Source of the DNA: Eutreptiella sp. 'Long Island Sound 2002'
Taxonomy: Eukaryota > Euglenozoa > Euglenophyceae > Eutreptiales > Eutreptiaceae
Assembly (NCBI GenBank): GCA_964036045.1
Contig: OZ038384.1
Span: 57,509,355 to 57,573,354, forward strand
Reading direction: 5' to 3'
DNA: 64,000 nt
Shown: positions 61,401 through 64,000 of the stretch, piece by piece
How positions within the stretch are numbered: position 1 is the first letter of the stretch
How the letters are laid out: each line of letters starts with the position of its first letter
Translations under genes and position numbers: made by a program
Notes under the pieces: model-generated
Told to the model about the DNA's origin: nothing
What the model saw: only the letters and a program-made list of their open reading frames with translations
The model's database searches: none

Positions 61401-64000
61401 GTGGCCTTGGTACATGCATGAGGTCTGGCGGGGCTTCGGTACATGCATGAGGTATGGCGGGGCTTTGGTACATGCATGAGGTATGGCGGGGCTTTGGTAC
61501 ATGCATGAGGTATGGCGGGGCATCGGTACATGCATGAGGGAAGGCGGGGCTTTGGTACATGCATGAGGTATGGCGGCGCTTCGGTACATGCATGAGGGAT
61601 GGCGGGGCTTCGGTACATGCATGAGGTATGGCGGGGCCTTGGTACATGCATGAGGTATGGCGGGGCTTCGGTACATGCATGAGGTATGGCGGGGCTTCGG
61701 TACATGCATGAGGGATGGCGGGGCTTTGGTACATGCATGAGGTATGGCGGGGCCTTGGTACATGAATGAGGTGTGGCGGGGCTTCGGTACATGCATGAGG
61801 TATGGCGGGGCTTCGGTACATGCATGAGGTATGGCGGGGCATTGGTACATGCATGAGGTATAGCGGGGCTTCGGTACATGCATGAGGTCTGGCGGGGCTT
61901 CGGTACATGCATGAGGTATGGCGGGGCCTTGGTACATGCATGAGGTATGGCGGGGCTTCGGTACATGCATGAGGGATGGCGGGGCATTGGTACATTCATG
62001 AGGGAAGGCGGGGCTTTGGTACATGCATGAGGTATGGCGGGGCTTTGGTACATGCATGAGGGAAGGCGGGGCTTTGGTACATGCATGAGGTATGGCGGGG
62101 CTTCGGTACATGCATGAGGTATGGCGGGGCTTCGGTACATGCATGAGGGAAGGCGGGGCCTTGGTACATGCATGAGGGAAGGCGGGGCATTGGTACATGC
62201 ATGAGGTATGGCGGGGCTTTGGTACATGCATGAGGTATGGCGGGGCTTTGGTACATGCATGAGGTATGGCGGGGCGTTGGTACATGCATGAGGTATCGCG
62301 GGGCTTTGGTACATGCATGACGGAAGGCGGGGCTTTGGTACATGCATGAGGTCTGGCGGGGCTTTGGTACATGCATGAGGTATGGCGGGGCTTCGGTACA
62401 TGCATGAGGTATGGTGGGGCTTCGGTACATGCATGAGGTATGGCGGGGCTTCGGTACATGCATGAGGTATGGCGGGGCTTCGGTACATGCATGAGGTATG
62501 GCTGGGCCTTGGTACATGCATGAGGGATGGCGGGGCTTTGGTACATGCATGAGGGATGGCAGGGCCTTGGTACATGCATGGGGGATGGCGGGGCTTTGGT
62601 ACATGCATGAGGTATGGCGGGGCTTTGGTACATGCATGAGGTATGGCGGGCCTTTGGTACATGCATGAGGTATGGCGGGGCTTTGGTACATGGATTAGGT
62701 ATGGCGGGGCTTCGGTACATGCATGAGGGATGGCGGGGCTTTGGTGCGTGCATGAGGTGTGGCGGGGCTTCAGTACATGCATGAGGTATGGCGGGGCTTC
62801 GGTACATGCATGAGGTGTGGCGGGGCTTCGGTACATGCATGAGGGATGGCGGGGCATTGGTACATGCATGAGGTATGGCGGGGCCTTGGTACATGCATGA
62901 GTTATGGCGGGGCTTTGGTTCATGCATGAGGGATGGCGGGGCCTTGGTACATGCATGAGGGATGGCGGGGCTTTGGTACATGCATGAGGTATGGCGGGGC
63001 TTCGGTACATGCGAGAGGTATGGCGGGGCCTTGGCACATGCATGACGGAAGGCGGGGCATTGGTACATGCATGAGGTATGGCGGGGCTTCGGAACATGCA
63101 TGACTTATGGCGGGGCTTCGGTACATGCATGAGGTATGGCGGGGCATTGGTACATGCATGAGGTATAGCGGGGCTTCGGTACATGCATGAGGTCTGGCGG
63201 GGCTTCGGTACATGCATGAGCTATGGCAGGGCTTCGTTACATGCATGAGGTATGGCGGGGCCTTGGTACGTGCATGACTTATGGCGGGGCTTCGGTACAT
63301 GCATGAGGTCTGGCGGGGCTTTGGTACATGCATGAGGTGTGGCGGGGCTTTGGTACATGCATGAGGGAAGGCGGGGCCTTGGTACATGCATGAGGGAAGG
63401 CGGGGCATTGATACATGCATGAGGGAAGGCGGGGCTTTGGTACATGCATGAGGTATGGCGGGGCTTTGATACATGCATGAGCTATGGCGGGGCTTTGGTA
63501 CATGCATGACCTATGGCGGGGCTTCGGTACATGCATGAGGTATGGCGGGGCTTCGGTACATGCATGAGGGAAGGCGCGGCCTTGGTACATGCATGAGGTA
63601 TGGCGGGGCCTTGGTACATGCATGAGGTATGGCGGGGCTTTGGTACATGCATGAGGTATGGCGGGGCTTCGGTACATGCATGAGGTATGGCGGGGTTTCG
63701 GTACATGCATGAGGTATGGCGGGGTATTGGTACATGCATGAGGGAAGGCGGGGCTTTGGTACATGCATGACGTGTGGCGGGCCTTCGGTACATGCATGAG
63801 GTATGGCGGGGCTTTGGTACATGCATGAGGTATGGCGGGGCTTTGGTACATGCACGAGCTATGGCGGGGCCTAGGTACATGCATGGCTTATGGCGGAGCT
63901 TTGGTACATGCATGACGTCTGGCGTGGCCTTGGTACATGCATGAGGTCTGGCGGGGCTTCGGTACATGCATGAGGTATGGCGGGGCTTTGGTACATGCAT
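61331..64000 (+). repeat. Higher-order repeat with 2,523-bp spacing, cut by the window end
   Basis: The marker ACGAGCTATGG, then GGCCTAGG and GCATGGCTTATGGCGGAGC, occurs at 61,331 and 63,854. The spacing is 2,523 bp = 87 units. The second copy continues to the end of the window with the same variant order (GACGTCTGGCGTGG, GAGGTCTGG), so its full length is not visible. Confidence 0.8.

Larger units (their letters stand above)
55638..64000 (+). repeat. 29-bp satellite array, right block (288 units, continues past the window)
   Basis: Same unit and same orientation as the left block. The first unit start (55,638) and the last (63,990) are exactly 288 x 29 = 8,352 bp apart, so there is no net indel in the block. 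Variant positions are the same as on the left (16-18, 27, 29), with frequent GACTTATGG and GGCCTAGG forms also seen in 43-46 kb of the left block. That fits the two blocks having been one array before the interlude arrived. Long minus-strand open frames (for example 60,743-63,217) are again repeat artefacts. Confidence 0.98.

Noticed and set aside
1-64000. CRISPR array
   Set aside because: The repeats are directly adjacent with no unique spacers, and the unit itself varies. This is a satellite, not a repeat-spacer array.
1-64000. Telomeric array
   Set aside because: The unit is 29 bp and contains no TTAGGG-type or other telomere motif.

Overview
The window is non-coding eukaryotic repeat DNA. 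I see no bacterial gene structure, no rRNA and no recognisable protein domain. The G+C- and CpG-rich composition, long satellite arrays and a retroelement-like insertion fit a large nuclear genome, perhaps a microchromosome or heterochromatic block. I cannot name the species from the sequence.

Layout. (1) 1-46,487: about 1,602 head-to-tail copies of a 29-bp satellite. (2) 46,488-55,637: a 9.15-kb, extremely G+C-rich interlude. From left to right it holds a short (TTG)n tract, about 500 bp of low-copy sequence with G runs, a 281-bp tandem duplication, a hairpin-forming minisatellite (47.5-53.6 kb) interrupted by a 574-bp dispersed repeat, about 1.3 kb of unique sequence with two tRNA-like minihelices on the minus strand, a second copy of the 574-bp repeat, and a 178-bp G-rich end. 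(3) 55,638-64,000: the same 29-bp satellite in the same orientation, 288 units with no net length change.

The main structural result concerns the borders of the interlude. Both are flanked by the same 13 bp (46,475-46,487 and 55,638-55,650), and removing the interlude plus one copy restores a single satellite unit. Read on the minus strand, the interlude ends in (CAA)n directly beside that duplication. This is the pattern of a retro-insertion, here a non-coding one with a minisatellite core, similar in design (not in sequence) to primate SVA elements.

The very long minus-strand open frames (up to 1,460 codons) are artefacts. The 29-bp unit has no stop codon in any minus-strand frame, so the frame rotates through a 29-residue peptide every 87 bp. 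Higher-order repeats with spacings that are exact multiples of 29 bp (for example 580, 841, 1,653, 1,798, 2,001 and 2,523 bp) show repeated recent amplification.
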